A stretch of DNA of 64,000 nucleotides from Hymenolepis diminuta (GCA_900708905.1 CAADRB010000007.1:2985212-3049211), one strand, 5' to 3'; positions 46,483 through 61,600 are shown, counted from the first letter of the stretch. Numbers and translations are program-made. Notes: generated by a model not told the origin, from the sequence alone.

Positions 46483-49400
46483 TGACATCTAATTTCACTA
46501 GTCTGTATAAGCAACTTGTTAGCAATATAAAAAGGAAACTTCTCGTGTCACAAGAGTTTCATGACCCCTCACAATTTAGTACCTAATCACGCTTCATGTT
46601 GGTGTCCAGATATCCGTTCTCAGTAACCATCTGTATCCTTCAAACCAAAAACGGATGCAATGAAGGCCTATGTGGACGCATGTTAGCGGAACTCCGAAAG
46701 GCCCAACACAATCATCGGCCAGACTGTTACTTCGGGTGATTCAATAGACCTTCAAAAGATTCATTATGCAACTAACATCCGAATTTATGGATTAAAATTT
46801 TCAGCCAAGAGCGTTGATTTAATTGAGAAATTTTTATTGAGTCTTTGCTTTAAAGCGAGCTAATAACTTAATGATAATTAATGATCTCATTAATCACATT
46901 TTTGTGGGCTAAAATAATTTTTTTGGAAATGTTGGAAGACAATTAAATCGAAGTATGCTTATTTACTTATCTTACGTATTTATCTTAGATTTATTTCCTG
47001 CCTCTTTATTTATTTAACTAGACCACAAAGTTGATTTAACTTGGATCAGACTGGCGTTTTGTCCCTTTAATACATAGAAGTCTTACAGACTGCATGCAGA
47101 ATGTATTCTTCGAATTTATTCACTATTGTAGAGTTCAGACACCAGAGAAGTAATTCGTTTTACTATTTCGAGAGAAATTAGAATGTTGAAGAGAAAACGA
47201 GGTTCATTTAATTACGAAATATAAATAATATAAAATGTTTCTTTATTTAGAGAGAATTAGCAGGAGGAACAAGAAAATTAGGTTAACTGATGCGAAGCTA
47301 AAGAGAAACATGCATGTGAGAATGAAGACATTTATAATTAAGATGTGAGTAGGTTAGTTCGAGACAAAGCGCTAAAAGAATCACAGCATTATCTGCTTTA
47401 AGATTCTTTTACCAATTGTTGCAGAATCCTTTGTGTTCCGCTATCATTTATTTTCTCTGATTCACTTTTGACCGTCATATAGAACGAAGTGAGAAAGAGA
47501 TTACATATTCCAATAGACCGAACTCTCTCATCCGTGAACCGGAAAGAATTGAATCGTTCCGAAATTGTAGTCTATTCTAAATACTTTAATTTTAATTAAA
47601 ATTATGCTGTTTTAAGATGCTCAAATACTGAACGCTAACGCATTTACATTTGATTCTTTCTTAATGCATGGGAACTGTTCCGCATCGATTTTCAAAGAAT
47701 TTGTTCAGGATTAGCTGCCTTTCATAAAAGTACAGCATTTAGATTTAATGAAGCCCTTTGAAATACCTAGTTATTCTAAATTCGTCATTTGATATATAGT
47801 AAATATATTGAAATTAATTATAGCCTCTGAATCCATGCGTTCAAACACACTTGACCATATTTGTAATTCTGTATTTATGATTTTAAGACAGATTCACTAT
47901 TCTTATCCATAGTTCTGGCGTCTAGATTAATTTGTTTTAGCCTGACTATGCGTAAACATTTTTCTTGTTATCAGTAGTACCTGACATCCTGAAAGAAGTT
48001 TAAGGGAAAGAGAACTAGGGAGAATTTTCATGACAGCTCAAAGGCGAAGCCTTTACTCTTTGAATCTTGGCCAGAGGATCTTCAAAAGGAATTTGTTTAC
48101 CTAACTTTTCACTAGTATTAAGGGGTGCTTTAAATTTTTTTATTGTAATGCATCTTTAGTAAGGATCGTATAAGGATCGTAATGGAGGTTTGGCCGTCTT
48201 AATACCTTAATCGGCCATTGTTTTAATTTATCGGAAAATTGTCTTAATTCAAACCATCCCTTGCCTGATGGCATTTATTGATAATCACTCCTATTTGTTG
48301 AGAAATTCCTCTTGGTTGGTTAAATGACATTAGATAACTCACTTTTGCCTTTTGTGTTCGTGTTTCACTCACATTTCAAAACACTATTTAGATAACGTCA
48401 GTAAAAATTAACTCATAAAATTCTCCACAGTTTTCTCAATTGGTTATGCTTATTGAAAGATTAACTTTAAATTAAGTCAACTGATCTCTAACCCTACACA
48501 AGCATCATTTATGCCGTAGAAATAACCTATAAGTATAATGAATAATGCTGAAAAATGACTTGAACCCATCATGTTACCAGCAGAGTAAGAGGTCAGCGTT
48601 AACTGCCATCGTTCTTAAAACCACTTAATGGAGTTTTTTGTAGTAGCTGGAGAAAATTTAGACACATAGGTATCTAGCCGCAAGTTGAAAGCTAATGTCT
48701 TGAATACAGGCTTGTGTAATAATATTTTCATCTTTTAATGCTCCCGCTTTTAAATAGGCAAATGCTCTCCTGGAATTCAACAAATTGCCCAACGAGAGTT
48801 TTTACTGGAGGGTTAATGTTAAATTATAGTATTGACAGTAAATTCTATTTGCCTCGCGATTCCCCTTCGTCCTTCTTACTTTCTTTTGCATTGCTTTCAT
48901 ACTCTTTAGATCCATAGATATTTATACCGACTTTACGATATTTATAAAACTTACTTCCATGATTAAAAATTTGTTTATACATTGAACTTTACAGCTGAAT
49001 AATAACAAGAAGATTGAATGAATGAAGATAAACAGGAGTAAATGACGTTAATTTTCTTACGTTTAAAGATGGTAACTTTTGTAAGATGCTTAAACGAAGT
49101 GAATTTGATAAACAAGGAGTTAAATCTGTTATTATTTTATTCAAATATGCATACTTTTAGGGGCTATTATGTTATATGGGTTCTTTTATCAATTTAATAT
49201 GGATGCCTACCAAGTGAGAGGTCTTGGAATAAATGTTTTTCGATAAATATCCAATGATGAGATGATGTCAATGAATCTCATTAATACTGTTCTGTAGGAG
49301 CTATTTGTATGAGGAGCTATAAGACGCTTTTAAAATCTATATACCTGTTATGATTAATAAGTTTTAATTTTAATTTATTGGTATCCAAGTATTATATCAT

Positions 49401-52400
49401 TCAATTTTCAAGTTCATTAATTTCATATAAACCCCTGCTGGGACTGTATGATTTTTGTTTCGGAACTCTCCATGACCTTAGGCCTAAGCAGATTGACCTC
49501 AAATGACAGTAAACTATACACTCGACATACTCCATCGCTGACTTCGTCTGATCTGACAATGTCAGCTTAATTAGACTAGGATTTCTAAAATCAAGTCCAC
49601 AATTCTCTACCTCCGTCTCTCCATTTCTGTCACTCTGGCATCTGTGCTGTTGTTCAATAACAATCTCCATTCATTTGCGTCTGTTTCATTATTTTACCCA
49701 GGGCAAACTAAGGTCAAACTTTAACAATTTTCATGATTTGTTGGGAGGTTTCAATTAAGGATGCAAGACTTTATAAATATTTTGTTACATTCTTTACCAG
49801 ATGTTTTACCAAATGTATAGTTCTGAAGATCATGTTTAAAGAATATCTTCTATTCAATTCGTTGAGTAATATCGATTATGGAATAATTATACGAAAGTCC
49901 ACGTACGACTACATAAAAAATATTAGAGGTATAGTTGTATTTCTAACTTCTCAGTTATCTACTTATTTGTAAGAAAAATAATAACTTTTATTTGAATGCG
50001 AACAATAATTGTCATTGAATCAAAGTAAAGCTGTCGGCATTGTCATTAGAAAAATAAAAAAATAAAATATTTATAAATGAAAATCTTTAGAAAACAAAAT
50101 TTTATATATGCCATTTATTTGACGATTTAAGGGGCTAGCGTTCACGGATTAGCATCAACTTTCCAAAAGGAAATCAGAAAATTATCTTTTAAAAATGTTA
50201 ATTCCCTTTCTTTAGCAATTTTTTCATATAAGACCCCATTATTTTCTCTGTAGAGACATTGTTTAACATGAAAAGTTAATGATTTTTAAGTATTCTAAAT
50301 CTGCGATGACTGACCTCGTTGAGCTTTTCAGTGGCTAACCAGGTTATTTCTTCAAATGAATCCCAGTTTCTATCAGAAAAGCGTTTATCAATGCTAAGCT
50401 TGGGTTAAGGATAATATTGTTGAGTCTCCCTAAAGAAAAGCCAAAATTCTGTTATTGCCTTTACTAGCCAGTGCCGTTGACTGTGTTTGCACTGATAAAC
50501 GTCATATCTGTGACCTCTGACTTCGCAGACGAGGACAATAACAACTAAACTGCTGCGAGAAAAGTCTATCTCCTTTAATGATGGGAAAACGCTCTAAAAT
50601 GTGCAGCTGTACGCGTAGCCTATGTCACTTCGTGTCTAGGAGATTAAATATTACATGAGCATAAATACACTCAGAAACCATGAAATAAATCCCAAAATCT
50701 CCTCGTCAGGTCACTAATACTACTATAGATCATACTACTTTTCACAGTGTTCACGAATAATTCGATGACAATCTCTTAATCTTATGGAGATTGGTAATCG
50801 TTTTCTAACCTAATCTAAATATCTGACAGAATAATTTTTAACATTCAAAAGTAAAATTATGACAAAAATACATTTTAAATATAATAGTAAAAGTTAAAAA
50901 TTCTTTGAAGTCTTGTTTAAAATATTGTTATCGTGGCAGGAGTTACTAAATTAAATTTTTATAACAAAGAGCTGAGATAAATTTCACCAATTATAACACG
51001 CTCATCTAATCAAAGGGGATTTTTATTGATCAATACTAATGTCTGTGTCAAAAAAGGTATAGAATCGTAATTTCAGGAAGGTAAAAGTCGGCATTAATCA
51101 ATTTCTCCTATTTCCACAACCGTTCTGTTGTTGCTTGTTGCACTATATGGATATTAGTAGCCTTTTTACTACACAATAATTTGCTCCAATTCCAAGAGTT
51201 ATTGTTTAATTTAAGGACACTTTCCCAATAAGAAATTACAATTTGCTCTATCCACCTAGTTTTCATGGAGTTTATTAACTACCCATGCAATAAAACAATA
51301 ATAAGAGGGGAGAAAAATACCTGGATTATTTATATGAATAAAAAAACGCGATCAAGAATTAATTTGATTTCGAGATGCACCTTAATCTGGTCAAATTTCT
51401 GGCGATTACAGGAGAGGTTTAAAAGAAACCTGATTAGTTAGAGTGGAGTTCAAATATATCCTTAAATACTCGTCGTAATACCGTATTATTGCAATCCTGA
51501 CGATCTATTCACCAATAACATTTGAGCTGATTTTAAATTCGCAATTTGCATGCAAAATAATTGTTATTTAATAGTGATAAACAAACTAAATAATATAATA
51601 GATTAATGAAGCCAAGAAGAGCTGGAAGGCGATTTTAATTTCCTCCATCAGTTTGTAATAAAGTTACCTCTCCAATTTGGATTTTAACCGAGGCTATTAT
51701 TTCGGAGAAGTATTTGAAGGCCCATGTCACTATTGCTTAATTACCAATAATAAACCATTAATATTTTAAAGTTATTACTTTAATTCAACCACACCTAAAT
51801 GCACATGAAAAATAAAATACAATGAGTAAATTTTAATATGAAGTTTGACAAACGGTTATTAAAGAAATATGCATTATTGAGCATAATAATTCAACTTACA
51901 GTTCTACAAAGATCACGTAAATTTCAATTTTATGTCAGTAAAGCTAATTTTATGATAACAAAACTAAAATTTCAAAAATTCATAAACTATCATTATGGAT
52001 CAAAGAAAATGAATATTACTAGCATTACTATCTACATTTGATATAATACGAAATAAAAAATATTTAATCTCTTTTTCGATTAGAAAACGAATGACCATTT
52101 TTATAATCATTAACGAAGGACTCCACTGATCAGCTTCAGTTTTTCAGAACGAAACCGGAGTGTTTGAGGTTGGAAAAGAAAATTCTGTTTCCTTTTTTTG
52201 ACATGCTCACTTTCTGGTGTATGATCCCGTTCTTTTCTTTGGTACGGAGTCACTTCGCCTGAAAATATTATATCTTTTTCTTTTAACCTTGAAATAGTGG
52301 AGCTCATGAATCTTTCGTTCATAAATATGAGTAAAGTTCTTAATAATACTATTTAACAGACATTATGCTATACAAATAAAGGTTTTCAATCATTTTGATG

Positions 52401-55400
52401 ATAAAAATGCGTTTTAAAATGTTTAATGATATCATAACTCTTTTTCATGCTACTTTTCTCAAAAAATAACTCAAATGATGTGAATAAACATCAAATAAGT
52501 CGTGATTTCATCCAGAAACCAGGGACCAAGTCCTAAAATTTTTAAAGAACACAACCGAGGAAAGCTTGATTGTTAGTGTGACCAGATTATTCAAAGCTTA
52601 ATACTGACGTCTCAATCTTTTAAAATTATCAGTAACTTTTAAAACTGATTGTGACCCACTATTCCAAGTATATATTATTCATTCTTTTTGATCAGAAATC
52701 TGACATGAATTTTAACAAACATTAATCAAAAATTTTAAAAGTTTTTCCGATGTAATCATGCTTAAACATATTGCCGGGGTGCAAAATCCCATCAATAAAC
52801 CTACGTTAGAATTAAAGATATCCCGAGAGGCTAACAAGATCAATAGGTTTTATCAAAAATTAGAAGATGAAGCTGGTATAGAAAATGGAAATTAGAAGGA
52901 AAGGAACATGCAAATGGAACCTGGATTGTGATAAAAAGGTCAAATAAAGGTACACAAAGAGAGTAGCCTGGTTTTGCGTCCTCTGTTTACATGAGTAACC
53001 AACAAAAATCGTCAACTGAAGTATGCATCATTATCTTCATAAGTTAGAGTTCAACAATGTAGACGTTATAATAATATGACCTTTCGAATCAAATTACATG
53101 CCAGTGAGCTAAAATTGATAAAAATGATCATATTAGGCCCATATAATCAGTACCCATTTTCAGTATTTAATAATTTTACTAGTCATGAGGGTAAAAGGGC
53201 ACCGTTTTATTAATGCGAAATTCAGCGCGTCCTTGATTGAGCCCAACCAATTTCTGCATCTTCACACAAGTGCCATAATGTTTTTGCAACACTATTTGAA
53301 TATCAAAAAACTTATTACTGCAAATTTATTTGCCCCATTTTTAAGGTCACTTTCACATTGAATGATTACAATTTACTATGCACAACTAGTTCTCAGACAG
53401 CTCATTAACCATTCAAATATAAAAATACGAGGTTCATGAGAAGAACCCATCCTGAAAACACATTACTCGGGTAAAATATATTGAAGATTTATTTAAGACC
53501 TACTTTCTAGTAACCCACAATATCATTAATCAGTTTCCAAAGGAAAGTCACATTGATTTATAAAAAGAGGTGTAACGAAATTATATTTCCTAGTCATTGG
53601 CAAATTTCATTAATTTCTGATATAACTTCAGTCTTAAAAGACTTAAAATTTACCAGTTGCGACAAATGGACAAACAAATAGTGTGAAGTAAGGTAGAGCT
53701 GGGATGTCTGGAAACTCATTCTTGACACCCTTTTATTATCAACTCCATAAAAAAATACCTAATTTATAATAATTTGGATTTTGTATTAATGTGCAAAACT
53801 ACGATAGAATGTGAATAATACCCTAACGAATTCGATTAATATTGTTTTGCTGCATAGAAATGCCTAACAGACCAGTTTAAAATCTCAATATTTTGTCAAG
53901 GGGAATGATATTCTGAAATGAACTTAGCAATTAACATAGGATAAGTTCAAATAAATTGAGTGAGCACCTTAATCAGCCGTATTATTTAGGTGCACTGAAA
54001 TAAAGGGATTTCGAACAAGTCCTAAATGAAACTACGATGATATTTTCCTTAATTGGGTGGGGTATGTACCACCTACTCACTAATATAATGACCAGCCGAA
54101 TACATTAAAGTGCGCTGGACAAATAATTTGTCTTCTGGCTCCCTCCGTAAAAGAAAAAAAGCTGTGTTTGAGTGCCGAATTCAGAGCATAGCAGGTTACA
54201 TGTGTTTTTACAGTCCATTAACAACCTTTACGTCATACATTATTCGCGACTGCAGAAGTTTAAGTTCGAAAAATGGTCAAATCAATACTTATCATCCTGT
54301 ATTTCCAAAAATTTAATTTATTTTAATGAATCTAAATGAAGTCCTTATAACGTCAGTCAACTCTATCCCCATTCAAATAGAATCTTTAGGTTTGAGAAGC
54401 CACTAGAATCACGGACTGAAAGTGGTAACCACTAGTTTTATAGTAATGAAAAACCATTGAACAATTGATAAATAAGCACTGAACATTGTGGACATGAATT
54501 CGATCTGTAATTCAAGGAAAAATTACGATAATGGAATTTCAAAACTGCAAACATGCATTACCGTTATTCCTCTTTCCTAATAAATTTATGGGGCCTTTTA
54601 TTACGAGGTCAGAAAGATGAGAGGGAGAGCAAGAAAGGCAAATTTATGAATATGAATAATATGCTTGATCCGAAGTCATGACAGGGCATTTTATGATCGC
54701 TTATTAACAAGTCATCATTTTTTTAGGAGCAATTAGTCGAGCATAAAAATCGAACTGATGTTCATTTCTATCTATTACTCAGCTATCTAAATTAAAATAA
54801 CTCTTTTTACTACAGTAGAAACAAAAATAAATTTAAATACGTTTTTAAAAATCACACATCCCCCCCATACTGGGTGGATATTCATGAAATATTTTTTAAT
54901 CGTAGTGAATAATCTTCGGATTTATGAATTCCATTTTGAGTTCGCTTGAGATAATCTTATTAACTACCTACTAAAAATAACTTTTCGTCAACCGTTTGCA
55001 TGAGTAACCACAAGCTGCAGTTCTAGCGGAGTTACAAATATGGAGCGAATAGGGAAAAAATATTCGAACTATTTTGCACCAATGTTTTTTAATACGCTCC
55101 TGTCTATTCTTGCTTTAGACACTTGGGAGTGAGAAAAAGGATTGGGGAAATAGTTGAATTGATGAAATTGGCAGGTGCAGTTTTTTCTGCTACACCATAT
55201 TGCTACATTATATTAAAATCTTCATACTTTTAGTTTTGATATATCTGCCATTTCTGGCTATTGAAATCCATTTAAGTCTTAAGGATGCCAAGAAAATAAA
55301 ATATACCAGTACGTGAAGCGTTATTTGACTGCCATAACTAGCAACGTAGTTTTTGCCTAAATTTATTAAAATTCCCATCTTCGGACTTTATTTTATTTTA

Positions 55401-55639
55401 AAACACACTAATACTTTTTCACTTCCTCTTTGATATAAGTTTGGGTACTTAGTTTCCATATTATTAAAAGACATCTTAACATCCTAAATAATGACCAAAG
55501 TGCGGTACATGCTCAAAATACGTTTCGCGGTATCCGTTGATAGAATTGAAAGATGAATCCCTTCTTCTCCAAAATATTTATCTTACTTCATACCTAATCA
55601 TCACCAAATTTGACTATCCTGTCCTTATAGTAATCTCTG
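46483..55639. other. Gene-poor stretch
   Basis: No supported gene. Open frames at 49,401-49,670 and 52,110-52,322 (both minus) read plausibly but are within chance length and show no domain. A small tandem duplication lies at 48,161-48,182. A less A+T-rich patch lies at about 50,450-50,650 but contains no frame I can identify. Confidence 0.45.
48161..48182 (+). repeat. 11-bp tandem duplication
   Basis: The unit aaggatcgtat is followed directly by aaggatcgtaa. This is a simple slippage duplication in non-coding DNA with no evident function. Confidence 0.7.
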
Positions 55640-56099
55640 TAAGTTTTAAACCTTTCCTGCGACCCAAACACCCCATTGACAAACACCGTGTGTCCTCAAC
55701 TGGCCTATTTCTCATCGACTCGGAAAAGGTAAGCATACCTCGGACGTTAGTAGCAGACACTGCATGGTCGGCCCTGCTATTAACCAGTCCTGTCTGCACT
55801 GGCCCTTTCCTTTCCCTACAATCGTCCCGACCAATTAAAGCACGTATACAATTATATCCTTATGCGTGTCCTCACCGAAAGTGTCGATTATAAAGAGCCT
55901 TCCATTAGACACGCGAAGACACACAGGGGACCCTAGCTTGTCAAACGCATCTCCCGTTGCTCACTCCTTCTCCTCCAATTCTCTATTTTCCCTTGAGACT
56001 CTGTATTGAGCTTTGTTCAATACAACCTGGTCTACGCAATCCTTGGTGTTCTCTTTCTTTTATTTACTGTTAGCCATCTGCCGCTACAAACTGGTGACC
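55640..56099 (+). mobile_element. Candidate LTR end with primer-binding-site-like sequence
   Basis: A GC-richer island with several LTR-like landmarks in a plausible order. These are a TATAAAG at 55,889-55,895, a short hairpin (GTATTGA/TCAATAC, 56,003-56,023), and a pyrimidine-rich stretch ending in CTACA at 56,084-56,088. TGGTGACC follows at 56,092-56,099, matching the first 8 bases of a tRNA-Trp primer-binding site as used by CsRn1-type Gypsy elements of flatworms, and then diverging. An 8-base match is near chance level (TGGTGACC also occurs at about 58,911), and I found neither the 5' boundary nor a second LTR. The island is open on both strands (55,537-55,893 plus; about 55,614-55,850 minus), so a decayed gene is the alternative. 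Confidence 0.3.
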
Positions 56100-58482
56100 G
56101 CTACAGAATACTTAAAGGAAGCAATATTTGTTGAAATTATATACCTATTCGTCTTTTGTTCTAATTGCTAGTTAGGCAAAATTAGAAAAGAAGCAATAGG
56201 AAATACAATAAGAATCACTCCTATTGTAGTTTTGACACTGAAAGACAAAACAAGACTGAATATTCATGGCCGATCAAAAAGTACCGAATATCTGCTAAAA
56301 CTCTCGAACAGACCTCGAAAAAGAGTCCTACAAACATCTACAAGAGAAGGGCGTTTTCAGTCCCTCTTCTATCTTTAAACGTTAGGTGTATTGGGTCTGA
56401 TAATTCAGCGGCTTGGGTGCACATTTAGTAATCTCAGGCATAACAATTAACTAGCAAATAAAGCTGACAGTGTTCTACGATAAATGCAATTTACGATTTA
56501 AAGTACAATTATTAAAATAATGAAGTATTTAGACATATGCACTTATTTCTAGCATCCAGAGCAATCAATCACGTGACTGTTCTTACTACCAGACAGTTAT
56601 AAATTAGACTCCTAGAAACTTGATAAAAGTAGATCCTCAATGCTTGCGTCTAACAGCAGTGATCACCACCTTTTAGAACATGTGCACTGTTAATTTTAGA
56701 ACGCTAGAATTTTACCTTATGTGATATCCGTAACAGTATTTAGTGATGTATGGAAGAAAATCGAGGGAGCCTGTACTAGGGTATTTTTACACATTAATTT
56801 TGCAAGTTAACCTTGACTGAACATAGCTCTGCTAACTCCGTATACCTTACATATCCTATCTTTGTTATGCTAAAGCTGCAAACCGCGTATTATCATGTAA
56901 GATCACTTGTCTTCTCGACTGCTGGAAGGAAGAAAATTATTTGAAGCACCAAGACCGAGTCTTCTTGCATAAATAATACTGTTTATATTGTAACGTGAAC
57001 TGCTCATTTAGAAAATATTGTACAACTTGAGTCCAAAAATCAAATGAAATTAGACTCTTTGGTACTCTGACGTTGCTCTCTGTATCTCCATGATCTCCCC
57101 TTTAACGTTTGTTAGACTTACTGCTATTCCTTCAATAAAACAAATCAACCATTTTATTTTACTCTTAACAACGTCGAGGTATTTCATCAAATATCCTAAA
57201 TTCATCCATTTTCTTCGGTTTAGAGAGAATACATGCATCCTGAGACTTCATTATTTTGAGGAGAAAAAAATTTCTTACTGATTACACGGTAGGGAGCGAA
57301 AAATATCTCATTAGTAGCAAACCATAATGCCAACTTGTGTGGTTAGGAAGATAAAGAACTGTGTCCGCAAAATAAATAACCAAAGGTTAGGTAAAATTTA
57401 TTTATTTGCTGCTGGAAAGGCGGAATTGTTTTTTTCAAATTATTCCTCAAGAGAAAAGCAAATGTGCTAATAAAATATTATTTCCCTCATCGGTTGTGCT
57501 TAAATTAGGTTTCTAAATCAATCGGTATCCCTTTAAATGAATCACTGAAATTAAACAAAATTATTTGAGCGCGGTTGAGAAAATAAGTATTCTCCTGCAT
57601 CTAAGGTCATAAGCGTATGTCAGTTTTAATCAGTTTATGCCTAATATGAACGTTTTTAGTAGGACCCACGAACTATAAAGGATCTACAGATATGCAGATG
57701 GGATAGTTTAAGATAGGCGGAATTGCTTATATATCAGACTATGAAAGAATTTCCACAGAAATGCAACAGTTGTCAGGTAAATGATTACTTTAAGAGGTGT
57801 TAAAAGGAGTTTAGAACAGACTTCAGTTTTATAAAGTAAAATAACATTCATAACTGTCCTAATTTGGAACATTCAGGACTCCCCTGGTTGATACTAATAA
57901 GCTCTGGTCATCACAAACTGAAATCCTTCCCTTAAAGTCTAAATCAAATTCTCCCTACTTCGACTGAACCCTCCACCTTCTCTTCCCAGGTCACAAGGGA
58001 ATTGCTTTTCTTCATAATGAGGCGATTTGTCGTGAATTGGAATTTCAGTTTTCTGTTTTGTAATGGGTAGCAAAATAACAAAACTTATAAATAAATAGGA
58101 TCACAGTTCAGTTAATTATTATTTTTGCTTACATCTGAGCAGCGAATACGGAAAGTTATTTGTTCAAAGTGACACTAGAACTTGGGAACTTAGACTCCTG
58201 GCGAAGTTCTTCCCCTGTCATAAGTTTATTATTTCCATTTTAGAGTCAACCGTAGCGTCTGCTACGTTTACTGATGAAGACTTTGTTAATCTAATTTTAT
58301 TCAATTCGAAAATATATTATTACAAGACTAGGGTCAGTAGTATTTAGATGGTTTTACCAAATATATGCCATTTTCACTGGAAATTGGTTATTCCAACAGT
58401 AGGATAGGCAGTTTTTACTTAGAGCAGGAGAATTCATATGAATATTTTCGGATAATAACAAAATGCTTAATTCTCTAGGGGC
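56100..58482. other. Non-coding stretch after the candidate LTR
   Basis: No gag or pol motif was recognised directly downstream of the candidate LTR, which argues for a solo LTR or a miniature element if the LTR reading is right. No other feature seen. Confidence 0.4.
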
Positions 58483-58609
58483 ATGGCCATTAATATCTTC
58501 GGAAGTCTCGGAAACAGCCTGAAATATGGCCTGTCCAAAATCTTGGCCAAGTTGTCAAAGTACAGACAATTTAGCAAAATATCTTCCAATTTTAGAGATG
58601 CAGGTACGT
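58483..58609 (+). other. Exon-like island with consensus splice donor
   Basis: A less A+T-rich island opens with ATG at 58,483 (MAINIFGSLGNSLKYGL and onward) and runs into a strong donor, GCAG|GTACGT, at 58,610. A second frame from an internal ATG (MACPKSWPSCQSTDNL) is also open to the same donor. A good acceptor follows at 58,752, but the phase-1 join would stop at once and the phase-0 join would end within eight codons. The opposite strand is open as well. I do not recognise any of these products, so a short, decayed or untranslated first exon remains possible. Confidence 0.2.
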
Positions 58610-61600
58610 ATTTGCGCACAAAAACAACCTCACGTAACACAAAAAACCACAAAGGACTGACCATGACAAGGCTATCATTGTCAAAAAATAGGTTTCGATC
58701 AGACTAATGAATTGATATCTCATTTTTTTATCTTATATCATTACTTTCCCAGACTAATTATGCCAAGGATACTTGAGAAGAGGGAAGATATTCTGAAGTC
58801 GCTTTAATTAAGAAAATCAAATAATATCATTTCATTTGTTGATAAGAAATAACCAGTTCAGTTCACTCTTCAAACTACGTGGTGTGCACTGATGAGCATT
58901 GATCTGGTGACCTCTGATTATTTAGACGTACACTTTGATCACTGTTTCAGCAGCGCATTGTATTGCAAATACGTTTTACTTTCCTTAACCGATTAGTGCT
59001 TACAAATACAGCGCCAAATAGGAGGAGAAACAGAACGATGAGATGTTTGTGAAAACATAGATAGAGGAAATCAATCAGACTGCATTACGTCAACGCCTTG
59101 TCAGTAGTAATTGCGTGCATCTACCTAGGGCAAATGAGTGTTCTCCTGTTGGTAATGATTTTTACTGAATGTTTGTTCAGGGAAAAATAAACAAGTATTC
59201 AAATTGCAAGTCACTTTTTCGTTGTAAGTATGTTTATAATTTTCGATTGGTTTTATTATTAGCAACATACCACATTTGGCACATTATACCATACTTATTA
59301 GAAAACCCTCTCTGCTATTTTCTTAAAAAGAAGAGATTGCTAACCGACCTCCCCTTTGCTTTCTCCTGTAATTAACCTGAACACCTGATTTCACCCCCTT
59401 CCTGGCCATTCTAAAATTTGGTCTGGGGACTATTCGAGGAATTAGTAAAGACCAAAAGTTCAAGGAGGTTCTTTCTAAGGTCGAATCCACAAACATGTAC
59501 TGTGCTCTGCTTAGTGAAACTAAAGAGTGCACAGCCAGAGCTGAAGCACCACGGAATTGATCGTCCTGTTACTCAGGACCACTGTCTAAACAAGGAATTC
59601 CAATGCCAAATTTCTGGTTGCTATGTCTTACACAAATGACAAGAATGTTATCCTTGATGGCGAATTCGATGCGCGCCTCTTAAAAAGGTCGTTTAAAAAA
59701 ACAGCAGCTTATGTTTCTTGCGCCAAGAAGAGAAAAATTAATTATCCGGATTCCGTATCAATGTCAAAAAGGATTTTTGCTCTGCTGTAGTATGCATCCG
59801 CTTGTTCGATAATATCTTGCATTCTAAATTTATTAATTATATACATATATCATATATACTTGCCTTGCTTCTGTTTGCTGATAAATGGTAGAAAAACTCA
59901 CTTGCCGATAATGACATTTCAGGATAAAATAGTGATAATCATGTTTACTAAAAACGAAGAAAGCATTCAAAGTGTGGGAAACATTTATCAATTGCACTTC
60001 TGCCGAAGCTACCCGTAATTTGTGCAAAAGGAAATTTTATTGGATTGTTAATAATAATTTCCGTTCATAAGTGGAATAGGATGTTTGAAAAAAAGGCGCT
60101 TAATGCTACATTGTGACTGTATCATATTGTGCAGTTCATATTTTACAATCCCTATTGAACAGGATATGTTACCCTCCTTGACTAAACTTTAAAGGTTAAA
60201 ATTGACAATATGACTATTGAAAGAAAGTCATCTTTCATTGACTTGTGATTGAAACTGAACGATGTGATAGAGAGAATTTGATCTAGATGTCAAGGGAGGG
60301 ATTTCAATCTTCTTTCGTGATAATTGAGCTGGTTTGGCAGTGAGAGATCATTTCAAATGTCTGACAATTTTCATCGAACAGCGAAATTTATAAAGCAGTA
60401 ATAACTGTAAAATTTAGGTTACCACAGTTACAATGTTCGGTCACATGGAGCATTACATCATATTTCGATATTCAAAACATGCATGTGGAGTGTAGGAATT
60501 ATGAAACTCACCAGAAACTAAGTAATACATATCAGGAGGCAGATTGATATGAAGCTAAAACGAGCTTTAATGGAAAACTTCCTAATTCAAGTAAAGTAAA
60601 ACTTGATTTCCTAACATCAATACCTAATTTTATTTTATTCGTTTCCTGTCCATTTTATTTGCGCACTCTCCTCTTACTAAAAGCCGTACAAAACTTTAAG
60701 GTATTTTTATTTATGTTTTGTTCTTTTGCACTTTGCGTATGCAAAATATTTTTCATTGCTAAGTTTTAGAACTGCTATTTACCCTGAATGCATGCTACTC
60801 TGTCGTGCTAGACATGTCTGGCTCCTGGACGACCTATTAGCTATTCAGACAAACAAAAATAAGCCGGTCTTGAAAACCTCTCTCCCTCAATGTGCTGATA
60901 TTCCCGCGAAATATAATTATTATGATCAACGTATTAATAAAATGAAGAATATCTTTGGTTTTAAAAATACTGCTTAAAGAGCTATTTTCGCCTCTGCCTC
61001 CCGAGCAATTCTATATAATTATCATTCTAATATTTACTGCTTGGAAAATAATTTCAACAGTAGCAAATATATATTATACTCGTTGTTTTCCGATAACCCT
61101 TAGTACTTTCTGATGTCTTATGCTGATGACACAAATTTTATTACTTAAAATCGTCGACCGGGAGAATCATATCGCTTTACATTCGCGATTACGGGTGAGA
61201 GCCCCTCACATTATTGTTTGTTACTGGTCCTTCAACGATAGATCGTCACTGGAAAAATCTCTGTCTTATATTTATTTGTCCACCCCAAACAGTGGCAACT
61301 TAACAATTTAAAAAAGATTTGATCTAATAAATATATCTTTTAAAAGATTTTCTGGCACTTGTCAATATGAATCAACAAGGCATAGTTAACTACACAAGAC
61401 TCTACCAATTGTGTTTTGAGCAACTAAAGAACTAAAGAAGTCAAAACGATTTGTTTTTGTTGCGGTTTAAATTTTGCTGATCCTAAAATTTATGCATTAC
61501 AGCTCGAAATTGCTGACTTCTTATTAGAATCAAATCAAAAACTTTCCAACCATAGATTAATTTTGAGGATTATATTCTCTATACTCGTAGAATGAATGAA

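Noticed and set aside
49401..49670. 89-codon minus-strand open frame with plausible residue mix
   Set aside because: Frames of this size are expected about ten times by chance in this window, and no family or motif could be assigned.
58907..58914. Second TGGTGACC-containing site as a possible primer-binding site
   Set aside because: No LTR-like end precedes it. It mainly shows that this octamer occurs by chance at this frequency.
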